A model generated the notes under the pieces. The model saw only the letters and a list, made by a program, of their open reading frames with translations, did not search any database and was not told the origin of the DNA. A stretch of 64,000 bases of DNA from Collinsella sp. AF23-4AC (lineage in GTDB: Bacteria > Actinomycetota > Coriobacteriia > Coriobacteriales > Coriobacteriaceae): assembly GCF_003462685.1 (NCBI RefSeq), contig NZ_QRVE01000002.1:198247-262246 (forward strand), in the 5' to 3' direction. Shown here piece by piece: positions 1-7,942 of the stretch; position 1 is the stretch's first letter; every line of letters begins with the position of its first letter. The translations under genes were made by a program, and so were the position numbers.

Positions 1-660
1 CGCGGGAAAAACCTCAAGCGAGCTGCTGACCGCCCACGACAAATCAGCGGCGAAACCTTTGGTGGAAAAGGATCCGTTATCCGTTAACGCCCTGAGCTTA
101 CCGAGCGCCCACTGTTGAAGGGAGGTACGCCTGGCAACCGTACCAAGAACAGTCTTGATCCAACCAGCGACCCCTGGCTGGCCCGAACTCCATCTTGACG
201 CTTGAAACAGGTGCTTGTATCGAACAGCGGCATCCCAGGCTTTGTTGGCTTCGGCCTCGCTGTCAAACGATACGATCGGGAAAATATCAATCCAGACATA
301 TTCACGTATGCCCTCAGCAATGTACGCAGACTTCACCTCGATGCTGGTATCCACCAGCTTTTCAAAAGGAATTGCAGCGGAACCTTTAAAGTTCAGTTGA
401 CTGGCAAGCCCAATATGGGAATGTTCTTCTCCAATTCGGGAGGAAAAACCAGCTATAAAACTCTTATAGTCTTCGACAGGCATGACGACATCGATATCGT
501 CATCCCAGGGGATGAACCCCTTGTGCCTAACCGCACCGAGCAGCGTGCCGGCACTCAACGAGTACCGCAATTTGTTCTTGCGGCAATAGGAATCGAAAAT
601 GCGGAGGAGGTGTAGTTCGGCATCTTTCACCTCTTGCATGGATAAATACTCGGTCGGCAT
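1..660 (-). CDS. LicD family phosphotransferase, 3' end missing
   Basis: LicD-type proteins transfer phosphocholine or similar phosphodiester groups to cell-surface polysaccharides. The minus strand is open from the ATG at 660 to the left edge, giving the N-terminal 220 residues. The diagnostic motif is clear: SLSAGTLLGAVRHKGFIPWD followed directly by DDIDVVMP, the nucleotidyltransferase-like acidic site of LicD, at about residues 34-60. The ATG has an AGGGG ribosome site 6-7 bases upstream and lies one base after the stop of the preceding glycosyltransferase, so this is the sixth gene of the polysaccharide operon. The acceptor polymer cannot be told from sequence. The family call is firm; the end of the gene is outside the window. 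Confidence 0.88.
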   Translation of the reverse strand, partial: MPTEYLSMQEVKDAELHLLRIFDSYCRKNKLRYSLSAGTLLGAVRHKGFIPWDDDIDVVMPVEDYKSFIAGFSSRIGEEHSHIGLASQLNFKGSAAIPFEKLVDTSIEVKSAYIAEGIREYVWIDIFPIVSFDSEAEANKAWDAAVRYKHLFQASRWSSGQPGVAGWIKTVLGTVARRTSLQQWALGKLRALTDNGSFSTKGFAADLSWAVSSSLEVFPA

Positions 661-661
661 A

Positions 662-1771
662 TTACGCCCCTTTAGTCATATTTCTATAGCGATCGGAAAG
701 CTGTTCGTAGAGCGACCGCGTGGTGTAACCCGCTTTATCAAGAAACGGAACGTAGTCGACCTTGGCGGTAATTTCCCTTTTGCCGGCGCAGGCTTGCAGC
801 AAATCGGCCCACTCCCTGTCGGAAAGCGAAAGCCCTGCTCGCTGGAGAAGGCCTGTCAGATCGGCCTCCTGGGTAACCGCGTCAGAGCTGAGGATGGGCA
901 GTCCATTTGCCTGGGCCTCAATGAAGGCAATCGGGAGCCCCTCGTGGAAAGAGGGGGCAACCAGCGCATCCATGGCGCTGTAGTACCTCCAGATATCGTC
1001 AACGGTACCGATGAAAACCGCCGATTCGCCCAGCCCCAATTCAGCCGCCTTCTCCTTCGCAAGGGGAAGTTCCTCGGCTTGGCCGAAGAGCAGAAGGCGG
1101 GAATCGGCCTCACTGGAGCGCAGCTGATTGAAGATATCGAGGGCGCGCAGGGTGTTTTTCGCAGGAATGCCTGCCCCGACAAACCCTATGACGGTGGCAT
1201 TCCCCGGGATCCCAAGCCGATGTCTAACGGCAGCCCGGTCAGAGGGCGAAAACCGGAATTTATCGGAATCGACCCCGTTGTGCACCAAGGCATAGCCAGC
1301 GCCCCGAAAGAGATATTCACCTGCGACCTCGCTGCATGCCCAGCGCTCACTCGCCGCCGGGAGGAACCTCTCTATCATGGCCACGTTGACCATATTCTTC
1401 AGACTCGAGGTGCTGCCAAGCGCGCTGTTATGGCAGTGTACGATGCGCGAGGGAACTCCGGCCTTTTTCGCCTCAGAGGCGAAGACGAAGCCGAGTGCGT
1501 TGTTCGTGTGAATCTGAACGATATCGAAACGGTGCTTCGACAGAAAAGCGCCAAGGCGCTTCGCCCCCAGAGTGCCAACCAGCAGCGGGCTGTAGCTATC
1601 GATTAAAGGACCGAAGAATCGCTCTCCGAACCTATCCCCTTCGACTCTTCCCACCGACAGCACGCTCTGCTCGATATCGGGAGCCGGGCAATCGAGCATC
1701 GTGGAGACGAAGGTCCTCACCCCGCCCCTGCCGGGTCCTAACTGTTGAATGATGTGCAGGACCCGAATCAT
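662..1771 (-). CDS. GT4-family glycosyltransferase
   Basis: A 369-residue GT-B glycosyltransferase. The N-terminal half starts MIRVLHIIQQLGPGRGGVRT, the usual Gly-rich acceptor-side loop. The C-terminal half has IGFVGAGIPAKNTLRALDIF and the donor-binding segment FHEGLPIAFIEAQANGLPIL, whose EGLP...E pattern is typical of GT4 enzymes (about residues 270-295). It probably adds a sugar from a nucleotide donor to the lipid-linked repeat unit on the cytoplasmic membrane face. Its ATG overlaps the wecB stop by four bases (ATGA), so the two are translationally coupled, and LicD follows immediately. Donor and linkage are not predictable. Confidence 0.88.
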   Translation of the reverse strand: MIRVLHIIQQLGPGRGGVRTFVSTMLDCPAPDIEQSVLSVGRVEGDRFGERFFGPLIDSYSPLLVGTLGAKRLGAFLSKHRFDIVQIHTNNALGFVFASEAKKAGVPSRIVHCHNSALGSTSSLKNMVNVAMIERFLPAASERWACSEVAGEYLFRGAGYALVHNGVDSDKFRFSPSDRAAVRHRLGIPGNATVIGFVGAGIPAKNTLRALDIFNQLRSSEADSRLLLFGQAEELPLAKEKAAELGLGESAVFIGTVDDIWRYYSAMDALVAPSFHEGLPIAFIEAQANGLPILSSDAVTQEADLTGLLQRAGLSLSDREWADLLQACAGKREITAKVDYVPFLDKAGYTTRSLYEQLSDRYRNMTKGA

Positions 1772-2877
1772 CGCGACCTACCTTCCAACACGTCGCCGAT
1801 CCGCTCGCTCGCATGACCATCACCGTAGGGGTTCGAGGCATGGCTCATGGCCGCATACTCCCCCTCATCGGAGAGCAGACGACTGAACTCGCGGTAGATG
1901 ACGTCCTCCTCGGTGCCCACGAGCTTCAGCGTGCCGGCGGCGACTCCCTCGGGGCGCTCCGTGGTGTCGCGCATGACGAGCACCGGCTTGCCAAGACTCG
2001 GTGCCTCCTCCTGGATGCCGCCCGAGTCGGTGAGGATGAGGTGGCTCGCCGCCATGAAGTTGTGGAAGTCGAGAACCTCGAGCGGGTCGATGATATGCAG
2101 GCGGTCGAAGCCGTCGAGCTCCTCGTGGGCGGCCTTGCGGACGAGCGGGTTCATGTGGATCGGGTAGATCGCCTTGGTGTCCGGGTGCTCCTCCATCACG
2201 CGGCGGATGGCGCGGAACATCCGGTGCATGGGCTCGCCCAGGTTCTCGCGGCGGTGCGCCGTGATGAGGATGAGGCGGGAGCCCTCGGCCCACTCGAGCT
2301 CGGGGTGGGAGTAGCCCTCGCGCACGGTGGTGCGCAGGGCGTCGATGCCGGTGTTGCCGGTGACCCAGATCTTGGACTCTGGCTTGCCCTCGTCGAGAAG
2401 GTTCTGCTTACTGGCCTCCGTGGGGGCAAAGTAGTACTCGCTCACGATGTCGACCGCCTGGCGGTTGAACTCCTCGGGCCAGGGGCTGTAGATGTCGTGC
2501 GTGCGCAGGCCGGCCTCGACGTGGCCCACGGGTATCTGCAGGTAGAAGCACGCGAGCGCCGCGGCGAAGCTGGTCGTGGTGTCGCCGTGCACGAGCACGA
2601 CGTCGGGCCTCTCGTCCTCGAGGACGGCCCTGAGCTTGAGCAGCACGTCGCACGTGACGTCGAACAGCGTCTGGCCAGGCTTCATGATCGCCAGGTCGTG
2701 ATCGGGAGTCACGCCGAAGACGCGCAGCACCTGGTCGAGCATCTCGCGGTGCTGGCCCGTCACGGTTACGATTGTCTCGAACTCATCCGAACGTGCCTTC
2801 AGCTCGTTGACGAGCGGGCACATCTTGATTGCCTCCGGTCGGGTGCCGAAGACTAGCATGATTTTCTTCTTATCCAT
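1768..2877 (-). CDS. wecB: UDP-N-acetylglucosamine 2-epimerase (non-hydrolysing)
   Basis: Interconverts UDP-GlcNAc and UDP-ManNAc, supplying ManNAc for surface polymers. It is 369 residues, the normal size for WecB/MnaA. It starts with the family hallmark LVFGTRPEAIKMCPLVNEL. VTGQHREML, HVEAGLRT, ITAHRRENLG and LTDSGGIQEEAPSLGKP (UDP-binding region, about residue 280) follow in the expected order. The gene lies between a WecG/TagA transferase, the enzyme class that uses UDP-ManNAc, and a GT4. That context supports a ManNAc-containing capsule or teichoic-acid-like polymer. It overlaps the upstream gene by eight bases and has a GGAG ribosome site inside that gene. Confidence 0.95.
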   Translation of the reverse strand: MDKKKIMLVFGTRPEAIKMCPLVNELKARSDEFETIVTVTGQHREMLDQVLRVFGVTPDHDLAIMKPGQTLFDVTCDVLLKLRAVLEDERPDVVLVHGDTTTSFAAALACFYLQIPVGHVEAGLRTHDIYSPWPEEFNRQAVDIVSEYYFAPTEASKQNLLDEGKPESKIWVTGNTGIDALRTTVREGYSHPELEWAEGSRLILITAHRRENLGEPMHRMFRAIRRVMEEHPDTKAIYPIHMNPLVRKAAHEELDGFDRLHIIDPLEVLDFHNFMAASHLILTDSGGIQEEAPSLGKPVLVMRDTTERPEGVAAGTLKLVGTEEDVIYREFSRLLSDEGEYAAMSHASNPYGDGHASERIGDVLEGRSR

Positions 2878-3676
2878 TGGCCTTGCTCCTCTTTGCTTCC
2901 TTACGGAGAAGCATGTAGAAACGGGTGTTGCCGACCACGTAGCGCTTCACCAGGCGCTTGGGCTCCTGCATCATGCGGAAGAGCCACTCCAGGTTCGCGC
3001 GCTGCATCCACATCGGGGCGCGCGGGATGTTGCCGGAGACGACGTCGAACGAGCCCCCCACGCCCACGAAAGCGCCCTTGGCGCCCAGCTCGCGGAAACG
3101 CTCGATCAGGCGTTCCTTCTTGGGCGAGGTGATGCCCACGAACACGATATCGGGTTGAGTCTGCTCAACCTCAGCGACCACGGCGTCGAACTCGTCGTCG
3201 CCGAAGTAGCCGTCTCGGTAGCCAGCGAGGACCATATTGGGATACCTCTCGGACAGTACCTCTGCGGTCTTTACGACCACTTCGGCCTTGGCGCCCAGCA
3301 GGTAGACCCTGTGCCCCTCGCGCTCGGCCAGCCCGCACAGCTCCCACATTAGGTCGATGCCTGCCACGCGCCCGGGCAAGTCCACGCCCAGCTTCCTGGC
3401 GGCCATGACCATGGAGGCGCCATCGGCGTTTACGATCTCGCAGCGGCGTACGCACGCATCCATCTCGGGATCGTCACGCATCTGCAGCAACTTGTCGGCG
3501 TTCACGCCGATCAGGTGGGCGAAGCGCCCCTCCTTGATGAGGGCATCGGTCGCCTCGACGGTCTGCCCCATCGTCCAGGGGTCGACGGGGGCGCCCAGGA
3601 CTTCGACTCGCCCGGGAAGATCAACCGTTGAACCGGTGCCTTCGTAATTCCCTATAGTCTCTTTAGCAAGCGCCAT
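2870..3676 (-). CDS. WecG/TagA/CpsF family N-acetylmannosaminyltransferase
   Basis: Members of this GT26 family add ManNAc or ManNAc derivatives to a lipid-linked GlcNAc, the second step of teichoic-acid linkage-unit or enterobacterial common antigen assembly. The 268-residue protein shows the family blocks IGVNADKLLQM, NADGASMVMAARKLG (with the catalytic-type Asp), DLMWELC, LLGAKAEV, GYFGDDEFDAVV and VFVGITSPKKE, then GVGGSFDVVSG near the C-terminus. An ATG at 3676 is preferred. A TTG at 3694 would extend it by six residues but has no ribosome site. It overlaps the upstream sugar transferase by 14 bases. With wecB next door, UDP-ManNAc is the likely donor; this is inference. Confidence 0.88.
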   Translation of the reverse strand: MALAKETIGNYEGTGSTVDLPGRVEVLGAPVDPWTMGQTVEATDALIKEGRFAHLIGVNADKLLQMRDDPEMDACVRRCEIVNADGASMVMAARKLGVDLPGRVAGIDLMWELCGLAEREGHRVYLLGAKAEVVVKTAEVLSERYPNMVLAGYRDGYFGDDEFDAVVAEVEQTQPDIVFVGITSPKKERLIERFRELGAKGAFVGVGGSFDVVSGNIPRAPMWMQRANLEWLFRMMQEPKRLVKRYVVGNTRFYMLLRKEAKRSKANG

Positions 3677-4460
3677 TTCCGCTGACAACCTCAATCACTG
3701 TGAGTAGGATTATTTTGAAATCGAAGAAAACGCCACGTTTGGCGATATATTCCAGGTCGCGACGGACCATGCCGTCGAATCCCGTCGAGTTACGCTCTGT
3801 AACCTGCCACCAACCGGTAATCCCGGGCTTCACGGTCAGGCGCTGTAGGTCGTACTCGGTGTACTCGGCCACCTCATTCGGCAGCGGAGGTCTGGGTCCA
3901 ACGACAGACATCTGACCCAGGAACACGTTGAGGAACTGCGGGAACTCGTCGATGGAGTGCTTGCGGATGAACTTGCCGATCTTGGTGACGCGGGGGTCTT
4001 CCCTCATCTTGAACATGGCGCCGGCGATCTCGTTTCGCCCTTTGAGCTCAGCGAGGCGTTCGTCGGCGTCCTTGTACATTGATCGGAACTTCCACATGCG
4101 GAAGGTGGACAGGCTGCCGTCGCGGTGGGTCTGACCCACGCGGATCTGGCTGTAGAAGGGGCTGCCCTCGCTCTCCAGGCGGATAAGCGCCGCGAGCACC
4201 AGGCCAGGGATCGCGATGACGACGAGCACGACACCGCTGAACACGATGTCGAACGCGCGCTTGACGGCCCTGTAAGCCAGGCGCGATCGGTCCCAGTCCA
4301 TGATGGATTGCATGGCCTTGTAGCAGCCAGCGCCTTCGCGCCGGTCCATGGCCTGAGCAATCAGCGCCGCCCCTACGGGCGCATTGCTCTCTGTCACTTC
4401 TTTATTAGCAGTCACGATAAAACTTACGTCCCTGTCCCCAGGAACCCCCCCCCCGTCCAT
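3663..4460 (-). CDS. Bacterial sugar transferase (undecaprenyl-phosphate phosphosugar transferase)
   Basis: The initiating enzyme of polysaccharide assembly, placing a phosphosugar on undecaprenyl phosphate at the inner membrane. The core Pfam-type bacterial sugar transferase domain is complete. A membrane segment (IVFSGVVLVVIAIPGLVLAA) is followed by the cytoplasmic block MWKFRSM, KHSIDEFPQFLNV, MSVVGPRPPLP and KPGITGWWQVTERN. It is the short PglC/EpsL-like form, not the long WbaP form. The start is uncertain. The ATG at 4460 has no good ribosome site. The frame is open upstream to a TTG at 4529 inside the antiterminator gene. A run of ten G (4445-4454) lies three to six codons after the ATG and could make expression length-dependent. 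Confidence 0.85.
   Translation of the reverse strand: MDGGGVPGDRDVSFIVTANKEVTESNAPVGAALIAQAMDRREGAGCYKAMQSIMDWDRSRLAYRAVKRAFDIVFSGVVLVVIAIPGLVLAALIRLESEGSPFYSQIRVGQTHRDGSLSTFRMWKFRSMYKDADERLAELKGRNEIAGAMFKMREDPRVTKIGKFIRKHSIDEFPQFLNVFLGQMSVVGPRPPLPNEVAEYTEYDLQRLTVKPGITGWWQVTERNSTGFDGMVRRDLEYIAKRGVFFDFKIILLTVIEVVSGNGAC
4445..4454 (-). repeat. G10 homopolymer near the start of the sugar transferase
   Basis: Ten consecutive C on the plus strand read as ten G in the coding strand. They lie just after the ATG at 4460 and encode three glycines and part of a valine codon. Tracts of this length are prone to slippage and often switch surface-polysaccharide genes on and off. Whether this one varies cannot be seen from a single sequence. 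Confidence 0.75.
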
Positions 4461-4500
4461 GAATTCAAAAAACGAATGATTTGCCGGTGCAACGTCTCCC

Positions 4501-5091
4501 TTACGTTTTGCTGGGCACGTCGAGCGCAAGCAGCTCCCTAAATGCGGAGTCGCCTTCGCCTACGTCCACCAGGCACCAGCGCTTATGACGGTCGATCTTT
4601 TTAACGCGGGCCTCTTGCCCCACCAAGGGGCCTTGCTCTATGTGCAACACGCCGTCTTCAATGCGCGCAACGCTGTTGCGCACCACGCCGTCGTCGTCCA
4701 GCACGCTGCGGTACCAGTCCTGTGCATCGTCTGGCATGGGCATGTACGCCCGCTCCCTACTGCCGGCGATGCGACAGCCAAAGCTCAACTGGGCCAGGGC
4801 CCTATCGAGCGCGGCGGCATCGTGCGTGGCGACGAAGAAATATTCCTTGTACATGGGCTTGGTTTGGAGCGACCAGGCACCGTCCCGCTTAAACCAGAAC
4901 TCCTTTTGCATCACAAAAGCGTTCTGCATAAGGTAGTGCGGGATAATGCGGCGGACCTTTTCGCAGGTCTCGCGCTCTTTTCCATTGGGGGTGTGGACCA
5001 GATACCAGCGGACGCGGCCGTGCTGGCTGTTGGTGGTGGCGCCGTTAAATGCGCCGGGCAGCTGCTCTTGGCGCCGTGCCGACTGTTCCAT
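4501..5091 (-). CDS. NusG-paralogue transcription antiterminator (LoaP-like)
   Basis: NusG paralogues of the RfaH/LoaP type bind RNA polymerase early in one long operon and let it read through terminators. The 196-residue protein has an N-terminal NGN domain (WYLVHTPNGKERETCEKVRR) and a C-terminal KOW segment (GPLVGQEARVKKIDRHKRWC). Its place as first gene of a polysaccharide operon is the classical setting for LoaP. The start at 5091 is chosen because an AGAGGGGGG ribosome site lies seven bases upstream; upstream in-frame codons lack one. The leader ahead of it contains a stem-loop that could be its RNA target. It is not the housekeeping NusG, which would sit by secE and rplK. Confidence 0.85.
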   Translation of the reverse strand: MEQSARRQEQLPGAFNGATTNSQHGRVRWYLVHTPNGKERETCEKVRRIIPHYLMQNAFVMQKEFWFKRDGAWSLQTKPMYKEYFFVATHDAAALDRALAQLSFGCRIAGSRERAYMPMPDDAQDWYRSVLDDDGVVRNSVARIEDGVLHIEQGPLVGQEARVKKIDRHKRWCLVDVGEGDSAFRELLALDVPSKT

Positions 5092-5174
5092 GTTCTCGCC
5101 CCCCTCTTTTGGCTTTGCGATGCACGCAAATGCAGGGGCGTTTAGAACAGGCTTCTCGCTCGCAGCTAGGCGCA

Positions 5175-5207
5175 GTCGCAAAAGTACAGGTTTTTGCATC
5201 TTTCGAC
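5175..5207 (-). promoter_or_regulatory. Leader stem-loop upstream of the antiterminator gene
   Basis: On the minus strand a six-pair stem GCAAAA/TTTTGC (5178-5197) encloses the loop ACCTGTAC. Outer GTCG/CGAC bases at 5175-5178 and 5204-5207 can extend it across a bulge. It would lie within the first 40 bases of the transcript from the promoter at about 5215. The loop-containing motif AAAAACCTGTAC recurs in inverted orientation at 5294-5305. It is a candidate binding site for the LoaP-like protein, by position only. Confidence 0.45.
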
Positions 5208-5214
5208 AGACAAC

Positions 5215-5243
5215 ATTATACGAGCAATTAATCAGCGTTTGCC
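5215..5243 (-). promoter_or_regulatory. Predicted promoter of the polysaccharide operon
   Basis: Minus-strand TATAAT at 5215-5220 is a perfect -10. With 17-base spacing the -35 would be GGCAAA (5238-5243), a weak match. It lies about 125 bases before the antiterminator start and downstream of the thrS terminators, so it is the obvious place for operon transcription to begin. Confidence 0.5.
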
Positions 5244-5313
5244 CAGATTACGCAAAATGTACTGCTAGTAGGTACATCTCCATACCCCTTTATAAAAACC
5301 TGTACCTTTTTGT

Positions 5314-5346
5314 GCAACAAAAAAAGCCGCTCAACCAGCGGCTTTT
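5314..5346 (-). terminator. Rho-independent terminator (second of a tandem pair)
   Basis: Stem AAAAGCCGCT/AGCGGCTTTT with a five-base loop. On the minus strand it is followed by a seven-T run and TTG. It backs up the thrS terminator at 5361-5396 and isolates the polysaccharide operon. Confidence 0.8.
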
Positions 5347-5360
5347 CTTATTTTGGTAAG

Positions 5361-5396
5361 AAAAAAGGCGACCGCCCAATGTGGACGGTCGCCTTT
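5361..5396 (-). terminator. thrS rho-independent terminator
   Basis: Minus-strand hairpin AAAGGCGACCG/CGGTCGCCTTT followed by TTTTTTC, 23 bases after the thrS stop codon. It is a textbook intrinsic terminator. Confidence 0.88.
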
Positions 5397-5418
5397 GTTA
5401 ATTGTTGTGAAGTTTGCC

Positions 5419-7182
5419 TTAGGCGCGAGTCTTAATCTCCTCGGTCACCTTGGCAACAAACTCGTCAACGCTCATCTGAACGGTCTCGTTGGAGCGATCG
5501 CGGACGGAGATGTTGCCGGCCTCGACCTCCTTCTCGCCCAGGATGAGCATGTAGGGCACGCGGTCGATGCTGCGGGCCTCGCGAATCTTGTAGCCGATCT
5601 TCTCGTCGCGGTCGTCGCAGACCACGCGAATGCCGGCTTCCTCCAGCTTGGCGCACACCTCGTGGGCGTAGTCGCGGCTCTTCTCGGAGACGGGAAGCGC
5701 CTTGACCTGCACGGGAGCCAGCCAGGTGGGGAACTTGCCCGCAAAGTGCTCAATCAGAATACCGATGAAACGCTCGATGGAGCCAAAGCACACGCGATGC
5801 AGCATGATGGGGCGCTTCTTGGTGCCGTCGGCGTCCACGTACTCCAGGTCAAAGTTGAGCGGCATCTGGAAGTCGAGCTGGACGGTACCGCACTGCCAGG
5901 TACGGCCGAGCGAGTCCTCCAGGTGGAAGTCGATCTTGGGGCCGTAGAAGGCGCCGTCGCCCTCGTTGACCTCGTAGTCCATGTGCAGCTGCTCCAGAGC
6001 GGTGCGCAGGCCCTCCTCGGCGCGAGCCCAGTCCTCGTCCGAACCCATGGAGTCCTCGGGGCGGGTGGAAAGCTCGACGTGGTACTTAAAGCCAAACTTC
6101 TGGTACACGGAGTCGATGAGGTTGACCACGCCCACGATCTCGTCGGTCAGCTGGTCGGGACGCACAAACAGGTGGGCGTCGTCCTGGTTAAAGCAACGCA
6201 CGCGGAACAGGCCGTGCAGGGCGCCGCGCAGCTCGTGGCGATGCACCAGGCCAATCTCGCCGGCGCGGATGGGCAGCTCGCGGTAGGAATGCGGCTTGGA
6301 GGCGTACACCAGCACGCCGCCCGGGCAGTTCATGGGCTTAATGCAGTACTCTTCGTCGTCAATGACGGTGGAGTACATGTTGTCCTTGTAGTGGTCCCAG
6401 TGGCCCGAGGTCTTCCACAGTTGCTTGTTCATGATGAGCGGCGTGGAGATCTCCACGTAGCCGGCCTTGTGGTGGATCTCGCGCCAGTAGTCCAGCAGCG
6501 TGTTCTTAAGGATCATGCCGTTGGGCAGGAAGAACGGGAAGCCGGGGGCCTCGTCGCGCATCATAAAGAGGTCCATCTCGCGGCCGATCTTGCGGTGGTC
6601 GCGCTTCTTGGCCTCCTCCAGCATGTGCATGTGCTCGTCGAGCTCTTCCTTGGTGGCAAAGGCGACGCCGTTGATGCGGGTGAGCATCTTGTTGTCCTTG
6701 TCGCCCTTCCAGTAGGCGCCAGAGACGCCGGTGAGCTTAAAGGCCTTCAGCGCCTTGGTGTAGCAGATGTGGGGGCCGACGCACATGTCGATGTAGTCGC
6801 CCTGCTGGTAGAAGGTGATGCGGGCGTCGTCGTCCAGGTCGCCGATGTGCTCGACCTTGTACTTCTCGCCGCGCTCCTCCATAAGGGCGATGGCCTCGGC
6901 GCGGGGCTTCTCGTACACGGAGAACTTGAGGTTCTCCTTGACGATCTTCTTCATCTCGGCCTCGATCGCGGGGAAGTCGTCCTCGCTGATCTTGACGCCC
7001 TCGGGCAGGTCGACGTCGTAGTAGAAGCCGTTGTCGGTCGCGGGACCGTAGGCAAAGTCGGCCTGGGGGTACAGGCGCTTGATGGCCTGCGCCATGATGT
7101 GCGCGGCAGAGTGGCGGATGACGTGCGTGACCTCGTCCTGCGGGAGCTCGGCCACCGAACCGTCATTGTAGAGTGCCTTCAT
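5419..7182 (-). CDS. thrS: Threonyl-tRNA synthetase, short N-terminus
   Basis: Class II synthetase charging tRNA-Thr. The order is: the editing (N2) domain with HSAAH (residues 24-28) and DMCVGPH; the catalytic core with TGHWDHYKDNMYS, KPMNCPGG, the motif 2 loop and GTVQLDFQMP; and the anticodon-binding domain ending near WLAPVQVKALP onward. At 587 residues it is about 55 shorter than the E. coli enzyme. The protein starts only 23 residues before the editing-site His, so the N-terminal TGS (N1) domain is missing. The ATG at 7182 has AGAGGAG upstream. The frame stays open for 37 more codons but the upstream sequence is not TGS-like and includes the promoter. It is preceded by a leader stem-loop. 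Confidence 0.95.
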   Translation of the reverse strand: MKALYNDGSVAELPQDEVTHVIRHSAAHIMAQAIKRLYPQADFAYGPATDNGFYYDVDLPEGVKISEDDFPAIEAEMKKIVKENLKFSVYEKPRAEAIALMEERGEKYKVEHIGDLDDDARITFYQQGDYIDMCVGPHICYTKALKAFKLTGVSGAYWKGDKDNKMLTRINGVAFATKEELDEHMHMLEEAKKRDHRKIGREMDLFMMRDEAPGFPFFLPNGMILKNTLLDYWREIHHKAGYVEISTPLIMNKQLWKTSGHWDHYKDNMYSTVIDDEEYCIKPMNCPGGVLVYASKPHSYRELPIRAGEIGLVHRHELRGALHGLFRVRCFNQDDAHLFVRPDQLTDEIVGVVNLIDSVYQKFGFKYHVELSTRPEDSMGSDEDWARAEEGLRTALEQLHMDYEVNEGDGAFYGPKIDFHLEDSLGRTWQCGTVQLDFQMPLNFDLEYVDADGTKKRPIMLHRVCFGSIERFIGILIEHFAGKFPTWLAPVQVKALPVSEKSRDYAHEVCAKLEEAGIRVVCDDRDEKIGYKIREARSIDRVPYMLILGEKEVEAGNISVRDRSNETVQMSVDEFVAKVTEEIKTRA

Positions 7183-7209
7183 GGGTATGTTTTCTCCTCT
7201 CGGATGCCT

Positions 7210-7252
7210 GATGCAAGTGCGTGCGATGCGCTCGGCGTTTTTGACTTGCATC
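7210..7252 (-). promoter_or_regulatory. thrS leader stem-loop
   Basis: Nine-pair perfect stem GATGCAAGT/ACTTGCATC enclosing 25 bases. It starts at the predicted transcript 5' end and ends about 28 bases before the thrS ATG. No T-box signature is present. It may be a translational or stability control element. Confidence 0.45.
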
Positions 7253-7280
7253 ATTATAGGCAGGTTGCCTTGGTATACAA
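7253..7280 (-). promoter_or_regulatory. Predicted thrS promoter
   Basis: Minus-strand -35 TTGTAT (7275-7280), 16-base spacer, -10 TATAAT (7253-7258). The leader would be about 65 bases. Confidence 0.6.
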
Positions 7281-7281
7281 G

Positions 7282-7312
7282 CGCCCGCCGCACCTTAATG
7301 GCACGGCGGGCG
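7282..7312 (-). terminator. GC-rich hairpin between the zinc-ribbon gene and thrS
   Basis: Nine-pair stem CGCCCGCCG/CGGCGGGCG with a 13-base loop. There is no T-run on the minus strand but ATTTT follows on the plus strand. It is probably a weak terminator or insulator ahead of the thrS promoter. Confidence 0.4.
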
Positions 7313-7410
7313 ATTTTCTACGCATGCTTCATCGTGTGGGGGTCGGGGCTGCGGGGCGCGCGTGGCTTGCGGCGTGCCCGTGGCTTGCGGTCGGCCCGGC
7401 GATGGATGCG

Positions 7411-7842
7411 TTACTGGATGCGAGTTCGGCAATAGGGGCAGACCTTCCAGTGCGCATCGAGCGGGCGATGGCAGCTGGGGCATACGTTGCGAACCTGGGT
7501 GTCGCACACCGGGCAGACGACGAAGTCTTTCTCGATGGGCGCGCCGCACTGCGGGCAGGTGCCGTACTGGGCAAGCTGGCGCTCGCGCAGGGCCATGTCC
7601 AGCTCCTGCTCCTCGCGGTCGGACGCGTAGGAGTGCGGGCGCAGGACCAGGTAGGCAATGAGGCCCACAAACGGGATGAGGGCGATGATGCCCCATGCCA
7701 CGTAGGCGCTGGCGCCGCGGCGGCGAGCGTCGATGAACACATAGACGACCGACAGCACATACAGGGCGATGATAAAGCCAACGAAGGCATAGACGACGCC
7801 CATAAGCTGCGGCGACATGAGCTCGGAGATGTACTTGGACAT
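7411..7842 (-). CDS. Membrane protein with PLD-nuclease-N-like segments and double zinc ribbon
   Basis: A 143-residue protein of unknown function. Two membrane segments lie at about residues 13-37 and 47-66, the second ending in RPHS as in phospholipase-D-nuclease-N-like membrane anchors. A charged linker follows. The C-terminus carries two zinc ribbons: CPQC...CPVC at about 96-115 and CPSC...CPYC at about 122-141. The ribbons would face the cytoplasm and could bind a protein partner. It is a single-gene unit between thrS and a repeat-bearing spacer. The start codon has AAAGG about ten bases upstream. Confidence 0.8.
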   Translation of the reverse strand: MSKYISELMSPQLMGVVYAFVGFIIALYVLSVVYVFIDARRRGASAYVAWGIIALIPFVGLIAYLVLRPHSYASDREEQELDMALRERQLAQYGTCPQCGAPIEKDFVVCPVCDTQVRNVCPSCHRPLDAHWKVCPYCRTRIQ

Positions 7843-7942
7843 TACGGGTACCTTTCGGAATATTTACATTTCGGACAAGTTTACCACGGGGTTTGTTTAT
7901 ATGGGACCACGGCTAGGGGCGGGGCTGGTGCGGACACAAACA

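Noticed and set aside
202-615. A 137-codon plus-strand open frame at the left edge.
   Set aside because: The opposite strand encodes a clear LicD motif with proper operon spacing.
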